DNA of 64,000 nt from Macrosoma leucophasiata (lineage: Eukaryota > Arthropoda > Insecta > Lepidoptera > Hedylidae): the NCBI GenBank assembly GCA_036365455.1, contig JAWQUS010000032.1, positions 10,389,501 to 10,453,500 of the forward strand, given 5' to 3'. The position numbers and the translations under genes are program-made. Positions 42,391 through 51,969 of this stretch are shown piece after piece. Below the pieces are notes generated by a model. The model was not told the DNA's origin. It made no database searches and worked only from the letters and a program-made list of their open reading frames with translations. Within the stretch, counting starts at the first letter, position 1; every line of letters begins with the position of its first letter.

Positions 42391-44696
42391 CAGAGGCTAA
42401 GCAAATGTTTAATCAACATTATTTTATAAAGAAACGATTATTTACAACAAAAAATATAAATAGATTTAAAAATGAATTATTACTCATTGACTGGAAAAAA
42501 ATATTGATAAAAAACAAAGACATTAATTATAACTATAATATATTTCATGAAAAAATCAATTTCATATTAAATAAAACTATACCGGAAAAAATTATCAAAA
42601 TAAGTCAACGAAGGAAAGCGACATGGTTAACCCAAGGTCTAAGGAAGTCATGTAAGCATAAAAGACTATTAAAGATATTGATTTGCCACACAAATAATGA
42701 AATATTAAAAAAACACTATGCTAATTACCAAAAATTACTTAAAAAATGTATTAAAACGTCAAAGAAAAATATTTACTCAAGAGCCTTGAAAAATGCAAAT
42801 AATAAACAAAAAACAATGTGGAAAATAATAAATAACGTAACAAAATACAATACAAAACATAAATCTAGGAGAATTAATAATCAAATAAAATTGAAACAAT
42901 CGAATGTATTATATGAATGCCCCACAACCGTAGCGAATTTATTCAACGATTATTTCGCAGCTATAGGCAAATCATCTCTACAGTGCCAAACGGGAACGAG
43001 CCGACCCACTCCCATGCCTCCCGTCCGCGGTGCCGGCGCGGGCGCTACTGTGCCTGTACCAGTACTTTTGCCTGCTGTGGCTACCGTGCACGGAAGCGAA
43101 CCGCATCCGCCCTCACGCGCTGTTAACTCTATATTTATCCAACCTGTTTCCGAAGTTGAACTACGTAAAATAATACTTCAACTTCCAAACAAGTATAGTT
43201 ATGGAGACGATGAAATACCAACTGTTGTAATCAAAACATGCATAGATGAATTGATTCATCCCTTAACGTGGCTTATAAATAAATCATTTGACGAGGAATG
43301 GTATCCGGATAAATTAAAAATAGCTAGAATTAAACCTATATTTAAAAAAAGTGGAAAGAGAGACGATATGGGCAATTATCGACCCATTGCACTACTCTCC
43401 GTCTTCTCTAAAATCATAGAAAAGGCAATGACAAATAGAATATACGTTTACCTAGAAAAATATAACCTACTAAATAGTAATCAATATGGATTTCGACAAA
43501 ATCGTTCCACTACTAATGCGGTTATAAAATACATCCAAGAAGGACTTACATACATTCAAGACAAGCATTACGCGGTTAGTATTTTACTTGACATGACGAA
43601 AGCATATGACAAAGTTTCACATAGTATACTGCTATCAAAATTATATAACATAGGGATTCGAGGGAAAGCGCACGGGTGGTTTAAATCCTACTTAAAAAAT
43701 AGATCACAATACGTCGAAATAGAATCCTATAACAATGAAACGTGTGAAGTACAAATTGCGAAATCTGAAATAAAATACACGAACTGGTCTATTCCTCAAG
43801 GAACCGTAGCCGGCTGTGTCCTCTTCCTGATATACATTAACGAATTACCAGACGTCCTAGACCATCCATGTATATTATTTGCGGATGACATATCAATATT
43901 ATTTAAGTGTAAGACTGATAACAATGAAAACATAATTAATATCACACAGAGTTTTACGAAGGTACAAAACTGGTTATCTAAACATAACCTGGAAGTTAAC
44001 TTTAAAAAGACCAAAATTATGCAATTCCGACCGCGTCAAAAAAATAAACTGGACTTATCACAAATTTCGAATAAATTAAATATTGAAGAAGTTAACGAAT
44101 ATAACCTGTTAGGGATCACGGTTGATACCCACCTCACTTGGGAAAATCATATCCAAGTCGTGAAAGCTAAACTCTCTCAGTTCACGTATGCCCTGGCTAT
44201 TCTCAAAACGAATACGCACCGTGAAGCATCACTAGCTGCATACTATGCGTATGCCTACGCGTGGTTGCGTTATGGTGTTTTATTGTGGGGGGATAGCGCA
44301 GAAGCGCATAATGTATTTATTCTACAGAAAAAGTGTTTACGTGTTCTTTTTAGTATTAAGCCTAGAGATAGCTGCAAACCGCATTTCGTGAAAGAGAGTA
44401 TTTTGACATTCCCATCAATTTTTATTTTGGAAGCAGTGTATTTCGTAAGGCGAAATTTCAATGTATTATTTACATACTGTAAAAATCCAAGACGTCAAAA
44501 TCTATTAGAACTACCTATAGGAGATATGGATATATACAGAAAGGGACCACATTATAAAGCTGTAAAATTATATAATAATATTCCAAATAATTTGAAAACT
44601 GTTACTAATGACAAGCAATTCCTTAAGAAACTTAAGTCCTATTTAATATTGAAATGCTATTATACAGTCGATGAATTCTCACGCGATAAACAGTGA
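42387..44696 (+). CDS. LINE ORF2 part 2: reverse transcriptase
   Basis: 769 codons without a stop. A basic linker comes first, then a GC-rich Pro/Ala segment (about residues 205-245), then RT motifs: IPTVVIKTCIDELIHPLTWL, RPIALLSVFSKIIEK, NQYGFRQNRSTTNAV, LLDMTKAYDKVSH, IPQGTVAGCVLFLIYINEL and the catalytic FADDISILF (near 43880). The C-terminal part has YYAYAYAWLRYGVLLWGDS and KCYYTVDEFSRD. It is separated from the endonuclease only by the frame change at 42387. Catalytic residues look intact. Confidence 0.85.
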   Translation: MTEAKQMFNQHYFIKKRLFTTKNINRFKNELLLIDWKKILIKNKDINYNYNIFHEKINFILNKTIPEKIIKISQRRKATWLTQGLRKSCKHKRLLKILICHTNNEILKKHYANYQKLLKKCIKTSKKNIYSRALKNANNKQKTMWKIINNVTKYNTKHKSRRINNQIKLKQSNVLYECPTTVANLFNDYFAAIGKSSLQCQTGTSRPTPMPPVRGAGAGATVPVPVLLPAVATVHGSEPHPPSRAVNSIFIQPVSEVELRKIILQLPNKYSYGDDEIPTVVIKTCIDELIHPLTWLINKSFDEEWYPDKLKIARIKPIFKKSGKRDDMGNYRPIALLSVFSKIIEKAMTNRIYVYLEKYNLLNSNQYGFRQNRSTTNAVIKYIQEGLTYIQDKHYAVSILLDMTKAYDKVSHSILLSKLYNIGIRGKAHGWFKSYLKNRSQYVEIESYNNETCEVQIAKSEIKYTNWSIPQGTVAGCVLFLIYINELPDVLDHPCILFADDISILFKCKTDNNENIINITQSFTKVQNWLSKHNLEVNFKKTKIMQFRPRQKNKLDLSQISNKLNIEEVNEYNLLGITVDTHLTWENHIQVVKAKLSQFTYALAILKTNTHREASLAAYYAYAYAWLRYGVLLWGDSAEAHNVFILQKKCLRVLFSIKPRDSCKPHFVKESILTFPSIFILEAVYFVRRNFNVLFTYCKNPRRQNLLELPIGDMDIYRKGPHYKAVKLYNNIPNNLKTVTNDKQFLKKLKSYLILKCYYTVDEFSRDKQ

Positions 44697-45086
44697 AATG
44701 GATTTTATATATTCTTTTTTTTATTTTATTTTGACATTTATTTTATCAAATTGACTTATTATTGTAATCTTAACATTCTTAAATTATTGACATTTTTATT
44801 TGACATTTTAAATGTAGGTAATTATTTAAAAAATTTCACTATCTAACGCTGTGACATATTATGCCATTAATCAAGAATGTGTTAAATACCTACAAATGAC
44901 AATATTATGTACCTATTTGATAAATTAATATGACTGCAAGACAAATCACTCTGTACTCCATATTGCGATGCCCCATAGAAGGGTCCCATGTACCTACTAA
45001 ACTACTGATGTAAGTGTTATATGTATAAGACCTTTAATGTAATGTATATGTACATGTTAGCAATTAATAAATTGATTGATTGATTG
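44697..45086 (+). other. LINE 3' UTR with ATTG-repeat tail
   Basis: About 390 bp of AT-rich 3' UTR ending in AATAAATTGATTGATTGATTG. LINEs of the CR1/Jockey group often end in short tandem repeats instead of poly(A), which fits here and at 3346 and 14993. Confidence 0.7.
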
Positions 45087-46177
45087 ATGTGTTGTTTCCA
45101 ATTTATATGTGTATCTATTACTAAGCCAAGCAAGGTGAATGAATTTACTATTTCTAAATTAAATGAATTGTAGTTATATTTTATTGATAAAGGTGCTTTT
45201 TGGCGAGGGTGAAAAGTGATAATTTTGGTTTTAGTGTAGTTAATTTCAAGGCTGTGGTTGTTCATCCAGGAAGTAATGTTGTCTAATATTGAATCCAGTT
45301 TTTGTTTTATATTTATGTTATTTTCACATGAGGTTAATATTGATACGTCATCTGCAAATAAAACGCATGTATCTTGAATAACTTTAGGTAAATCATTGAT
45401 GTAAATGAGGAAAAGCAAACACCCTATTACACTGCCTTGTGGTATTGAAGCATTCACTATTTGGTTATCTGATTGAACTTTAGTTATTTCATGATTTTTA
45501 TTATTGTAAAATTCGATTTCAACTATCTGTTGCCTATTATTTAAATATGATTTGAGCCAATTATAACTATTTCCACGTATTCCTATGTCATGTAGTTTAT
45601 TTAATAATATATCATGTTGTACTTTTTCATATGCTTTTGTCATATCTAACAGAATTCCGACGCCATATTTTTTATTGTTAATTGTATTTAATGCTTCCTG
45701 TATGTATTTATATACTGCGAGTATTGTAGACCTTTTTTTGCGGAAACCGTTCTGGTTTTCATCGAATATATTATATTTTTCACAATAATTATATATACGC
45801 TTACACATAGCCGCTTCAAACAGTTTTGAGATAGTGGGTAGGAGCGCTATGGGTCTATAGTTGTATGGGTTAGTTTTTCCTCCCTTTTTATATATGGGCT
45901 TTATTAAAGTAGTTTTTAATATTTCTGGGAATGCGCCTTCTTCGAATGATTTATTAATTAGCAAGCATAATGGTAAGGTAAGTTCCTCAGAGCATTGGCG
46001 GATTAAGCTAGGGGGGATCCCATCTATACCGTGACTGGTTTTATTTTTTAAGTTTTTTATTAGTTTGTTAATTTCTTGGTAGTCTACTGGGGACAAGTAC
46101 ATTGTGTTTTCTATGTAAGAGGTATTAGTGTAGGTAGATATTTCTATATAAAAAGTACTTACGCACGTTACTTGCAC
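45087..46177 (-). pseudogene. antisense CR1/Jockey-type LINE reverse transcriptase, 5' part
   Basis: The reverse frame from 46177 carries GIDGIPPSLIRQC, YRPIALLPTISKLFEA, NQNGFRKKRSTILAVYKYI, LLDMTKAYEKVQHD, ASIPQGSVIGCLLFLIYIND and the catalytic FADDVSIL (about 45340). It runs without a stop to LVIDTHINWKQHI at 45096, where the inserted LINE begins. The protein continues at 39969 to 39393. It is 5'-truncated: no endonuclease or ORF1 lies beyond 46190. The residues coded after WKQHI come from the inserted element's tail. Confidence 0.85.
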
Positions 46178-46245
46178 TCCAATATATCACATATAAAGAA
46201 GATGTTTCAAGTTATTTTATATTTATACATAATTATATTTTTTTA

Positions 46246-46391
46246 ACTTAATGTATGGGGCAGGGAAAACCATGCAGCTCACAATGATGTTAAGTGGTCA
46301 AGATGCAGATTCCACCACCCCTGAGACCTTAGTTGTTATTTCTCTATGATAGTTATATCGGGGCCATACATTACCATATATCCGGAACAGT
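46246..46391 (-). repeat. family A repeat, diverged partial
   Basis: CATGCAGCTCACAATGATGTTAAG, CCCCTGAGACCTTAGTTGTT and GGGGCCATACATTACCATAT show a decayed reverse-strand copy of the ACTAAGGTCTCAG subtype. Confidence 0.5.
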
Positions 46392-46739
46392 TGTCCTTAA
46401 GGCGCACCTCAAAGCATCAACATAATAATATAGTTCAGGTATCGATTACAATCTCATTACTTTCTTAGTTTTAACCCGTCAAGTCGCGAGGAAAAAAAAT
46501 TTGACAATTGATTTCAATTGTGCCTCCGCCAATATTGGCCTCCTGATCCTTGAGAGGAGCATATGAAGAATTGAAACAATTTTGTTCATCATCAGCAAAT
46601 CATTGATGTAAGCCTGGGTATTGACGTTATGGAGTCTCGGCACAGACGTAAGATTTTGTTGGCCAGCCTCGTGAGGCGTTTTCCGCACGAGGCTGGCCTA
46701 ATGGTGTACCAGAATACGGCGGAGACTATCATCATTTTC

Positions 46740-46985
46740 ACTTCTTGCCACAGATTAGGGCCAAAAAGCAATGAACTCGTAAATTGTTTAATGAACTTCC
46801 CTCTGAGGTATTCCCTCGGTGCTACAATATGAGGTTCTTCAAAAATGGCGTCAAAAGAAATCTTCAGGGCTGGCAGCGCGTTGGCGACTCCCGTGGTGTT
46901 GCAAATGTTCAAAGACGACGGTGACTACTTTCCATCAGGTGGTCTGCATGTCTGTCAATCCATTGACATAAAAAAAACCCACTTT
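46740..46985 (+). pseudogene. C-terminal end of a poly(A) LINE, copy 1
   Basis: Through shifted frames it encodes NELPSEVFPRCYNM (mutated), RFFKNGVKR-LQGWQRVGDS and a stop. The end is GTCTGTCAATCCATTGACATAAAAAAA. Closely related pieces lie at 48190-48480 and 49905-50030. This is the characteristic last ~60 residues of a Jockey-like LINE protein. Confidence 0.6.
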
Positions 46986-47349
46986 ACCCATACTGCTCCG
47001 CTTCACCGATCCTGCCTTAAAAACGACTTCCATTATCGTAATCAAAAACAAACCTCTATTCTTTAAATTAATTTAAATGCACTTTTTAAGTGGATTAATT
47101 TGTTCACCAATTCCAGAATTCTTTACGGAGAATCCGAAATTTCGAAAACAAAAATCAAGACCAATCTCAGGATGAAATATTAAACTACGTAAATACCTAC
47201 ATCTTTTATTCACGCGTTTTATGAAAGTCATTGTTTTCAACTTTTTACGCAAATATTTTATAAAAGTCATTGTTTTCGTCATTATTTCGTTAGTATAAAT
47301 AATAATTAAAAATGTCTATTTCATCAAAAAAATCATTTTTCAGAGATAG
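46986..47349. other. no gene seen
   Basis: AT-rich; AAAGTCATTGTTTTC is repeated at 47223 and 47265. Nothing else noted. Confidence 0.35.
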
Positions 47350-47402
47350 GTCAAAATGCAGATGACTTGCCACCCCTGACACCTTAGTTGTTATGTTTCT
47401 GC
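47350..47402 (-). repeat. family A repeat, short fragment
   Basis: GTCAAAATGCAGATGACTTG and CACCTTAGTTGTTATGTTTC match the middle of family A. Confidence 0.4.
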
Positions 47403-47590
47403 GAATATCCGCCCTCGTTAAAGAGCACATTGCTGATGTCAAAAATTAAAGAACAGAGAGCTTGATAGTCTTTGAACATATAGCGGATAAGCCGAACCAT
47501 TACATCCGGTTTCATAAAGTTCGGATACACGCTAGAGAACATAAACCCATTCCACGAATGGTACACGAGGTTAAAAATATTAAAAAAGCA
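47384..47590 (-). other. unassigned open frame, possible coding fragment
   Basis: On the reverse strand, about 60 codons read NLVYHSWNGFMFSSVYPNFM and MVRLIRYMFKDYQALCSLIF. The amino-acid composition is protein-like, but I cannot assign a family. The frame runs into a family A fragment (47350-47402), so it could be a host exon relic or part of an unrecognised element. Confidence 0.25.
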
Positions 47591-47599
47591 CGCAAATTT

Positions 47600-48189
47600 T
47601 TATAGAGAAGATGGATGGCGATGGTTGCTGGGATCCTATACTTTGTAAAATTAAATCCCAGCCGCAACCATAACTCAATTTTGCGTTAATCCTGAACGCT
47701 ACGCAAGGCGTTTACGAAATCAATGGAGGTAGCTACATATAATTTTTCAAACTGCTATCAGACAAATGTCACTTTAGTCTGTCCGGGACTACGGAAACTG
47801 AAAAGCGACCGAAACGTCGGGTTGATTTTAAAATCCGTAAAATAGTTTTAATTCAATGTGTAGTTTGCAGTGTTTTTAAATAAATTCACAAGTTTCCTGA
47901 TCATATATTTATAAATGTTAACGCTACTTCCAAAAACATTGTACTCAGTTACACGTTTTGTACAAGTTTACTATAAGGTCCGATGCTCCCAGCACCACGT
48001 GGAGTGAACATGCTTATTTTAACTGATCGCTATAATTATAACGATTGTTCAAAAACGTGACGACACACGTGCTTAAAATTCAAAGTATGAAAAAAAAAAC
48101 AAGGCAAATACAACAGTTTTGTTGCATATTAAAAATTTTACTGACAATTAAAATACAGCGCATTTGCTTACCAAAGTAGTAGGTATATA
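47600..48189. other. no gene seen
   Basis: Unique-looking sequence. CAACCATCGCC/GGATGGCGATGGTTGC is partly mirrored near 47625-47675. No supported element. Confidence 0.35.
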
Positions 48190-48480
48190 CATTTTTTTTA
48201 ATGTCTGTATGTTGACAAACAAGCAAACGGGCCACATGATGGAAAGTGGTCACCATCGCCTATGAACATTTGCATCACCAGGGGAGTTACCAACGCGCTG
48301 CCAGCCCCGAAGGACTCTTTTGACGCCATTTTTGAAGAACCCCATATTGTAGCACCTAGGGAACACCTCAGAGGGAAGTTCGTTCCACAATTTACACGTT
48401 CTGGGCAGAAACGAACGCAACCGAACGAAAACCGCACCGTTGAGCACTGCCAGGTGTCCAGTCCGTGAGGGTGGAACTTC
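48190..48480 (-). pseudogene. C-terminal end of a poly(A) LINE, copy 2
   Basis: The reverse frames read VRLRSFLPRTCKLWNELPSE, then VFPRCYNMGFFKNGVKRVLR and GWQRVGNS, with the 3' end GCTTGTTTGTCAACATACAG and an A-rich tail (T run at 48190-48199). It is the best preserved copy of the LINE also found at 46740 and 49905. Only the C-terminal ~70 residues remain. Confidence 0.65.
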
Positions 48481-48580
48481 TCTCTTCGGCGGGTAGTACG
48501 GTGTAGGAAAAGAGACGGTGGCACCATGTCAAACAATATGTAGCTGCAAAGAAGTGCTCTAAGAGTTTTTATGTATATTG

Positions 48581-48732
48581 GTGGCAAACAAGCATGCATT
48601 GATGCTAAATTATGATTGCAGCCTGCTTCAAACATTTACACAAAAACCAGAGGTCAATATGCAGATTTAGTACAAGATACATTACAATCTAACCGACACA
48701 CGATAGTCCTGAAGGCTAGCATTTGGCAGCAG
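48581..48732 (-). repeat. family A repeat, diverged partial
   Basis: TGGCAAACAAGCATGCATTGATG to GGCTAGCATTTGGCAGC, the reverse-strand copy lacking its 5' end. Confidence 0.55.
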
Positions 48733-48767
48733 TAGTGCGGCGATAATGCAATTCTGCCTGTGCCCTC

Positions 48768-49290
48768 GAGCACACCGCGGACACTCCGCCAAAATTCCAC
48801 ACAAACGCTTAATTTCGTTTCTATTTTTTTTTATGTTACGGAAGTGGCAAACAAGAATGCAGTTCACATTGATGTTAAGTGATGACTGCAGCCTTAAGAC
48901 ACCCACACAGAGACCGAGATCAATATGCAGATGCGTTACCACTTCTGAGGCCTAAGGTGTAATGCCTCTGTCCCGGAAATTACAGGGCCGTACATTACCA
49001 CCTGACCGGAACACGATAGTGCTGAACACTACCATTTAGCGGCAAGTATATTAGGTAATGCGGTGGTGCCTACGCCCGCGAGCTCCGTCACTGGAGCTCT
49101 ACCACCAGTGTATTTATTACACAGACATCAATCAGTGACGTGTGTATTTACAAGCGCACCTGTGTGCGTAGCACGTACAAAATATCAACCGTCGCCCATA
49201 AGAGGGGAAGGGGTTGAGTGATGCGGGCAAATCGGGCGGGACGTCGAAGTGTCCATTCCATACGTAGTATTATTACATATTCTCTGCCTC
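48768..49290 (-). repeat. family B repeat interrupted by family A
   Basis: Blocks 48768-48818 (ACACCGCGGACACTCCGCC ... TTTCTATT) and 49112-49290 (ATTACACAGACATCAATCAG ... TACGTAGTATTATTA) join to one family B copy when 48827-49109 is removed. The intact copy at 23112-23365 shows the uninterrupted site TTTCTATTACACAG. Confidence 0.7.
48827..49109 (-). repeat. family A repeat, full length, inside family B
   Basis: From TTTTTTTATGTTACGGAAGTGG to GAGCTCCGTCACTGGAGCTC and TACCACCAGT. A short imperfect duplication (TTTCTATT/TATTTATT) flanks it. Confidence 0.82.
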
Positions 49291-49734
49291 GAGCTCCAAC
49301 ACTGGAGTTCTATCACCAGAAACCCACTAAGACCTTGAGTTGCAAGACTGTAGTGTTCTCTATCCGAAGTGACAAATAATAGTTTTTGTGGCACGTGAAC
49401 TTCTCACGTGCCGAAATATACCTACTGCCAAACAACCGATGCATTGAAGGTTTCTAGATTTGGTTATCATAATAATGTACATTAAGATATTATTATTTGA
49501 GGAAAATTATTTTGGTAAATCTTGAAGGTGTCGACCAAGGTACAATCAGACTGGGACAAAGTTCTAACTCTGCCTAAAACTATCAACCTAAAATCCTTTG
49601 CCGTATACTCCCATTCTTATTAAAATGCCTTGAACGTTCATCGCCAGCTTAATTCATTCGTGAATGCTTAAGTATAATTTGCTCAATATCCATCAATCCG
49701 TCTTCCGTAGAGGCCATAGTACGTCTAGCGTTCT
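49291..49734. other. no gene seen
   Basis: CTCGAGCTCCAACACTGGAG (49279-49310) is a small second family A end fragment. The remainder is AT-rich. Confidence 0.35.
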
Positions 49735-50180
49735 CAGTAAGAGCTCTTTTAAATGAGAGCTTAAATCTAGTACTGATATAGATTATCGTGAAAAATCAAA
49801 TAATGTGAACGTCCATAGCATAGATGCAAATAAACTGCTATCTACTAAATGTGATGTAGCTCCTGCAAACCAGAACAGACCAGTCTCCACCAACAACAAT
49901 ATGGGGTTCTTCAAAACAGGCGTCAAAAGAGTCCTTCAGGGCTGGCAGCGCGTTGGCAACTTCCCTGATCTTGCAAATGTTCATAGGTGTCTGTCAATCC
50001 TTTGACATGAAAAAAAAAAAAACAGCACTCGTTCACGAGTATGATGCATGTGATAGCCATTGCCCTCCTCGACCATTTTAGAGGGAAGTGAGCAACCCGC
50101 CACACGACGCCGCTAAAGGCAAAGACATATAAGCGTGCATGACTGTTCCAGATATGCATACGGCAGAATAAAAGATGGAA
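49735..50180. repeat. repeat pair to 31393-31745, plus a LINE C-terminal piece
   Basis: 49735-49880 and 50038-50180 match 31393-31745 inverted. Between them (49905-50030) lies copy 3 of the poly(A) LINE end (GGGTTCTTCAAAACAGGCGT, GGGCTGGCAGCGCGTTGGC, tail GACATGAAAAAAAA). Confidence 0.55.
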
Positions 50181-50399
50181 TTAATTTTCAGCCAGGGTAT
50201 TAACATTATTCAACCCATAACAATTGTAGATACTAATTACTGAATACACGAAATCACAGTATCATGAAATAGCCTGGCAGCGATCGCTATAATCCCAAGA
50301 CGTATTATCATTAAGATAATCACAGGTCTTATAGTAATGAAATTTATCTATACTTATAATAAAACAGTAAAATCCGCGTGTCTGTACATTGTACATATA

Positions 50400-50706
50400 T
50401 TTACTGCCTCGGTAGCCTAGTGGTAGCAGGCCACTATTACTACGCTGAGGTCCTGGGTTCGATTCCCGGGTAGGGGGTTATCAGAGATAATGGTGAAAAA
50501 GCCTTTATCTCTAGTTCAATTGGGATTTTTCCATTTTCTGGAAATTTCCCAGTACCTCAAAGTTTGGTAATGTGCCCGGTGATGTCAACAGGCTTGCCAC
50601 CTGTTACATGGGCCAAAACGTAACCGGCGAATCGTGGGTGTTTGCATGTATGCTTGAATGCATGCATTTACCTCTGCCTACCCCTTCGGGGATTACAGGC
50701 GTGAAG
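50400..50706 (+). repeat. tRNA-derived SINE, full length
   Basis: The A box TAGCCTAGTGGTAGCAGG and B box GGGTTCGATTCCCGGG have tRNA spacing. The body has TTATCAGAGATAATGG, GGGATTTTTCCATTTTCTGG and GTAATGTGCCCGGTGATG. The 3' tail is CTCTGCCTACCCCTTCGGGG and ATTACAGGCGTGAAG. The tail resembles the 3' end of the LINE fragment at 38204-38240. Confidence 0.85.
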
Positions 50707-51943
50707 TTAGGTTCAAAACATTTTTTAATATAGTTTATTTAAATTTAACTAAAGTATGTATGTACCATTTTGTTCGATAACCTTTTGCCATCTTGTAGGT
50801 AGGGACATGATCCCATTGCTATAAAAATTTTGGGACTTCTCATCAAAATACCGCGACAAGTGGATTTGGCAGTCCTCTCGTGATGTTAACCTAACATTGC
50901 ATAAAGAATTCTGTAGAGACCGAAACAGGTGGAAATCTGAAGGTGCAAGGTCAGGACTATACGGCGGATGCATTAACACCTCCCAGCCAAACTCTCTTAA
51001 TTTTTGCTGAGTGGCTATAGATGTGTGAGGTCTAGCGTTATCATGATGAAACATCACACCCCTTCTGTTGATCAATTCCGGCCGCTTTCTCTCAACTTCT
51101 TACTTTAATCTCATCAGTTGTTCGCAGTAGAGTTCAGAATCGATAGTCCTGCCTGGTGGTAATAGCTCATAATGAATAATGCCCTTCCAATCCCACCACA
51201 CACACAACATCACCTTATTGCGAGTTAACCCGGGTTTCGCCACAGTCTGTGAAGCCTGACCGGCCTTTGACCACGACCTTTTTCGCACGTTCTTGTCGTA
51301 CGTGATCCATTTTTCATCACCTTCTTCAAAAATGATTCGGTTTCTTTACGTCGTAATAAAGAATCACAAATAAGTACACGGTTCATTAGGTTTCTTTCAG
51401 TGAGCACGTGAGGTACCCAAATATCGAGCTTTTTTTGTACCCAGCTTTTTTCAAATGCGCCCAAACTGTTTTGTGATCAATTCTCAGTTCTTCAGCTACG
51501 TCGTAACAACTGATATGTCGATCTTGCTCCACTTTTTCAAAAATGGCATCCATTTTATCCGTAATAGGGCGACCAGAGCGAGGTGCATCTTTGACATCAA
51601 AATTTCCGGATTGAAAACGCTTAAACCAAATTTATGCTACTCTCACAGACACTGCACTAGGTCCATAAACATCGCAAATTTTTTTCGCGGCTTGCGCTGC
51701 ATTTTTACCTTTTTTGTAGTAAAATTTTATAATGTATCGAATTTCTTCATTAGATTCACTCATCTTGACAGTACGAAAAACAAATGAAAATCACACATTT
51801 GCCTACTTTGAATTTGGAATTATGTTCTTTAAAATTTTAACTTTCAATGATACCAAAACCAGCCAGATACAAATACTACAGTCAAAGAGATTTTATTACA
51901 AGTTCATACATACTATAATGCGAAAAGACTTTTTCCCAACCTT
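50707..51943 (-). mobile_element. mariner-like transposon, complete length but decayed
   Basis: About 1.24 kb between TTAGGTTCAAAACATTTT (left) and the reverse of AAGGTTGGGAAAAAGTCTTT (right). It contains a transposase gene with all motifs but several breaks. The right end and first third are near identical to the copy at 38439. Confidence 0.8.
50749..51763 (-). pseudogene. mariner transposase (D,D34D), broken reading frame
   Basis: Read on the reverse strand: the HTH region with FKRFQSGNFDVKDAPRSG; WVPHVLTERN (normally WVPHEL); the first catalytic D in EGDEKWITYD; CVWWDWKGIIHYELLPPG; the second D in MFHHDNARPHTS; and the third in YSPDLAPSDFHLF. 34 residues lie between the last two Ds, the mariner signature. 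A stop precedes the EVERKRPELINRRG segment (51105), and frame changes occur near 51230 and 51460. All three catalytic residues survive but no intact protein can be made. Confidence 0.85.
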
Positions 51944-51969
51944 AGTATTAGAACACTTTTCAATCACTT

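Larger units (their letters stand above)
39970..45086 (+). mobile_element. full-length CR1/Jockey-group LINE inserted into an antisense LINE
   Basis: A 5.1-kb unit: 5' UTR (39970-40502), ORF1 (40503-41744), ORF2 in two frames (41749-42390 and 42387-44696) and a 3' UTR ending AATTAATAAATTGATTGATT-GATTG. It is flanked by a 9-bp duplication with one mismatch (ATATGTTGT 39961-39969; ATGTGTTGT 45087-45095). Removing the unit and one duplicate restores the reading frame of the antisense LINE. One frameshift in ORF2 is the only obvious lesion, so it is fairly young. Confidence 0.85.
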
